Source: Hespellia stercorisuis DSM 15480 (GTDB lineage Bacteria; Bacillota; Clostridia; Lachnospirales; Lachnospiraceae). Taken from it: a DNA stretch of 43,001 bases. A program made the translations under genes and the position numbers. The DNA lies in the NCBI RefSeq assembly GCF_900142165.1, contig NZ_FQZY01000037.1, positions 1 to 43,001 on the forward strand, read 5' to 3'. Positions 41,500 through 43,001 of the stretch are shown here, in pieces. Below the pieces are notes generated by a model. The model saw only the letters and a list, made by a program, of their open reading frames with translations, was not told where the DNA came from and ran no database searches. Each line of letters starts with the position of its first letter. The first letter of the stretch is position 1.

Positions 41500-42171
41500 A
41501 TGAGAGTTAATAGTACTATTTTAATGTTTAATGGAAATGAATATTATTATGCCGATTCGCCGGGCATTATAGCAGGTGAATTTGGTGAGTTAAGATCGAC
41601 AGACACCCTTACTGAATTAAGAGATTTTCATAAATATGCAAAATTAAAATTTGATATTAATATAAAAAGTGGTATCACATTTGATTTCCTGAAAAAGGAA
41701 TTAATAAAACGATTAGGATTTTCTGAAAAACTTGTTTTGGAAAGGGGATTTCCATTATATATTCAAACGGAGTCTATCTTGATCTATATTGGAAATATGT
41801 CATATTCTATTGAAAAATTTATGGAGAAATTTTCGATAAAAGATCAGGAAATAGATGTATATTTAATCTATAGTAATCAAGCGGGAGAGATTTGGAAAGA
41901 TGATGGAATAAGATACTATATGAACTCAAGAGAGGCGGGAAAACATAATAGAGCACACGTACACGTGCGCTTTAAACACGAAGAGGAAGGGGTTATTGCT
42001 ATTGATAACGGAGAAGTTCTGGCGGGAGATTTACCAGCAAAGATAATTAAAAAGGCTAGACAGAGAATACTAGATAATCAACGTTTCCTTTTTGAATGTT
42101 GGAATGATATGACAGATGGCTTGTACGTTGATATTAACAATTATTTTGGAGTTAGACCAGTAATAGTATAA
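41500..42171 (+). CDS. DUF4160-domain cargo protein
   Basis: This is a 223-residue protein. The C-terminal 75 residues are a DUF4160 domain (REAGKHNRAHVHVRF, VIAIDNGEVLAGDLPAKIIKKARQRILDNQRFLFECWNDM), with the usual HNRAHVHV strand. The N-terminal 145 residues are a separate alpha/beta domain (NSTILMFNGNEYYYADSPG; DVYLIYSNQAGEIW) that I do not recognise. AGGAG precedes ATG 41500. The gene is AT-rich compared with the conjugation genes and has its own promoter after a terminator, both signs of later-acquired cargo. DUF4160 proteins are often found beside toxin-antitoxin or defence genes, but no partner stands here. The function is unknown. Confidence 0.75.
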   Translation: MRVNSTILMFNGNEYYYADSPGIIAGEFGELRSTDTLTELRDFHKYAKLKFDINIKSGITFDFLKKELIKRLGFSEKLVLERGFPLYIQTESILIYIGNMSYSIEKFMEKFSIKDQEIDVYLIYSNQAGEIWKDDGIRYYMNSREAGKHNRAHVHVRFKHEEEGVIAIDNGEVLAGDLPAKIIKKARQRILDNQRFLFECWNDMTDGLYVDINNYFGVRPVIV

Positions 42172-42291
42172 CGCCTATAAAGAATGCAATATATACAGAA
42201 ATTCTAATAAAATACTCCTAGAGAAAATATATCTAAATTTTATGTCAAAAATGAAAAAATTGCATAGATAAGAAACAATAAGCGTTGGGAT

Positions 42292-42534
42292 TTACACTTT
42301 TGTTAATTCTTCAAAGGTTACACAAAAGATTTCACATAGTGCCTTAATTTCAATATCCGTTACATAGCGCTGATTAGTTTCAATTCTAGTAATGACATTT
42401 TTATCCATATCATAACCGGCAAGCTGCAGTTGCTGAGCCAGTCCACGCTGGGATAGATTATGCTGCTTGCGAAGTTCTACCAGATTAGTACTTATTAGAT
42501 TTTTATTGCCGGATTTTGTTCTTGGTTTTGGCAT
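42292..42534 (-). CDS. XRE-family regulator
   Basis: This is an 80-residue Cro/C1-type DNA-binding protein: NLVELRKQHNLSQRGLAQQLQLAGYDMDKNVITRIETNQRYVTDIEIKALCEIFCVTFEEL. Almost the whole chain is the helix-turn-helix domain, with a short basic N-terminus (PKPRTKSGNK). On the minus strand AGGAGGG precedes ATG 42534 with good spacing, so the longer upstream frame is rejected. It lies tail-to-tail with the DUF4160 gene. Its upstream region holds nested perfect inverted repeats and a promoter pointing the other way, as expected for an autoregulated switch whose partner gene has been lost to the IS110 copy. Confidence 0.85.
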   Translation of the reverse strand: MPKPRTKSGNKNLISTNLVELRKQHNLSQRGLAQQLQLAGYDMDKNVITRIETNQRYVTDIEIKALCEIFCVTFEELTKV

Positions 42535-42580
42535 TGTATGTATCCCTCCTGTCGATATAGATCGAATTGCCCCGAAATGT

Positions 42581-42653
42581 TGTCTCACTTTTTGCACCAA
42601 CTGTATTGATTTTACAAAAGAATGCTCGTATAATCGGTTGTAAAAGTGAGACA
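42581..42653. repeat. Two nested perfect inverted repeats (operator-like)
   Basis: The outer pair is TGTCTCACTTTT 42581-42592 with AAAAGTGAGACA 42642-42653. The inner pair is TTTTACAA 42610-42617 with TTGTAAAA 42638-42645. They surround the -10 element of the rightward promoter and lie upstream of the leftward XRE gene. They are likely binding sites for that regulator. Confidence 0.75.
42606..42634 (+). promoter_or_regulatory. Orphan rightward promoter
   Basis: TTGATT at 42606-42611, a 17-base spacer and a perfect TATAAT at 42629-42634 point toward the IS110 copy. No gene follows on this strand within the window. The -10 lies between the inner inverted-repeat arms, so repression by the XRE protein is likely. 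Confidence 0.6.
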
Positions 42654-42747
42654 CAAACAAATAAATAAGCCTGCAAATAAAAAGTCAAGGCTAAATTGAA
42701 AGAACATTGAAAATTTTATACAGGTTGAAAAGTAGGCATCAAAATAA

Positions 42748-42768
42748 GACCACCACATCGTGCTGGTC
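42748..42768 (-). terminator. Hairpin downstream of the IS110 transposase
   Basis: GACCACCAC and GTGCTGGTC form a nine-position stem with one mismatch and a three-base loop, 20 bases beyond the transposase stop. A terminator, or part of the structured non-coding end of the IS110 element, is possible. Confidence 0.5.
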
Positions 42769-42787
42769 AAAAAATGAGAGTTTTGGA

Positions 42788-43000
42788 TTAGTTTGATTCT
42801 GGAAGAGTTGAAAGATATTCGTTCACTCGACCATAGTAGATGCGAAGAAATTTATTCGCACCAGCTGTCATGTAGACATAGTAGGGCTTCCCCTGAGCAC
42901 GCTTCTTATCAAGAAACATATAAACAGGGTCATCCTGAGGCATGGTTTTGATAAGGGCATCCATTACCTGAAAAAGAGTTTTTCGCAGGTCTGCAGAACC
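42788..43000 (-). CDS. IS110-family transposase, C-terminal 70 residues (partial)
   Basis: This is the last 70 residues of a transposase; the start is beyond the right edge. The frame GSADLRKTLFQVMDALIK...DDPVYMFLDKKRAQGKPYYVYMTAGANKFLRIYYGRVNEYL is characteristic of the C-terminal Transposase_20 domain of IS110/IS116/IS902 enzymes (KKRAQGKPYYVYMTAGANKFL), which use a RuvC-like DEDD domain and a serine in this C-terminal part. The stop is at 42788-42790. No inverted repeats are expected for this family. The copy closes the window, so integrity cannot be judged. Confidence 0.8.
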   Translation of the reverse strand, partial: GSADLRKTLFQVMDALIKTMPQDDPVYMFLDKKRAQGKPYYVYMTAGANKFLRIYYGRVNEYLSTLPESN

Positions 43001-43001
43001 T

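Larger units (their letters stand above)
42535..42787. other. Gene-free control region between the XRE gene and IS110
   Basis: About 250 bases without a gene. It contains the nested inverted repeats (42581-42653), a rightward promoter (42606-42634) and the hairpin at 42748-42768. No start codon with a ribosome binding site is seen on the plus strand downstream of that promoter, so its transcript appears to have no gene. Confidence 0.6.

Overview
The window is most of the core of a large integrative and conjugative element (ICE) of the Tn1549/CTn type found in gut Clostridia, probably in a Lachnospiraceae-like Bacillota host. This placement rests on strong AGGAGG-type ribosome binding sites, moderate to low G+C, ATG/GTG/TTG starts, an LPXTG-like sorted surface protein, and a characteristic gene order: RepA_N initiator, PcfB, VirD4, Maff2, VirB6-like, PrgI, VirB4, NlpC/P60, DUF4315, DUF4366, TopB, SNF2 helicase-methylase, ArdC, TTRAP, YodL. 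The assignment comes from reading the sequence; no database search was run.

Layout. 1-1421 looks like host DNA or an older island: the 3' end of an IS66 transposase, the right end of that IS, and a polysaccharide flippase whose 5' part has been removed by it. 1369-1441 holds two neighbouring perfect inverted repeats between convergent transcription units. 1449-2485 is a leftward ImmR/ImmA-like pair (XRE repressor plus metallopeptidase), facing a rightward small gene across a control region with two near-consensus promoters pointing at each other. 2955-4614 is gene-poor, with a second XRE regulator, a 20-codon ORF and several long-loop hairpins. 4615-5691 encodes two sigma-region-4-like proteins. 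5692-6128 is a structured leader that includes a three-codon ORF. 6129-11891 is a 1,920-residue thioester/Cna-B cell-wall adhesin.

11967-41338 is a long, mostly overlapping rightward series of genes for replication and conjugation. DNA processing is represented by RepA_N, TopB, a helicase/adenine-methylase giant protein and an ArdC antirestriction fusion. The mating channel is represented by the VirD4 coupling protein, Maff2, the VirB6-like protein, PrgI, VirB4 and a 3D+NlpC/P60 wall hydrolase. The right end carries a DUF4160 cargo gene with its own promoter, a leftward XRE regulator with a palindromic control region, and the 3' end of an IS110-type transposase that runs off the window.

The two most notable items are a 136-residue mini-intein placed exactly inside the Walker A loop of the VirB4 ATPase, and a complete tnpV gene with its own strong ribosome binding site nested in another frame of the helicase gene. 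Other points are a nucleotidyltransferase-like domain inside the ArdC fusion, the face-to-face promoters of the immunity switch, and an orphan promoter facing the IS110 copy. No relaxase, integrase or excisionase was recognised, so those functions must lie outside the window if the element is complete.
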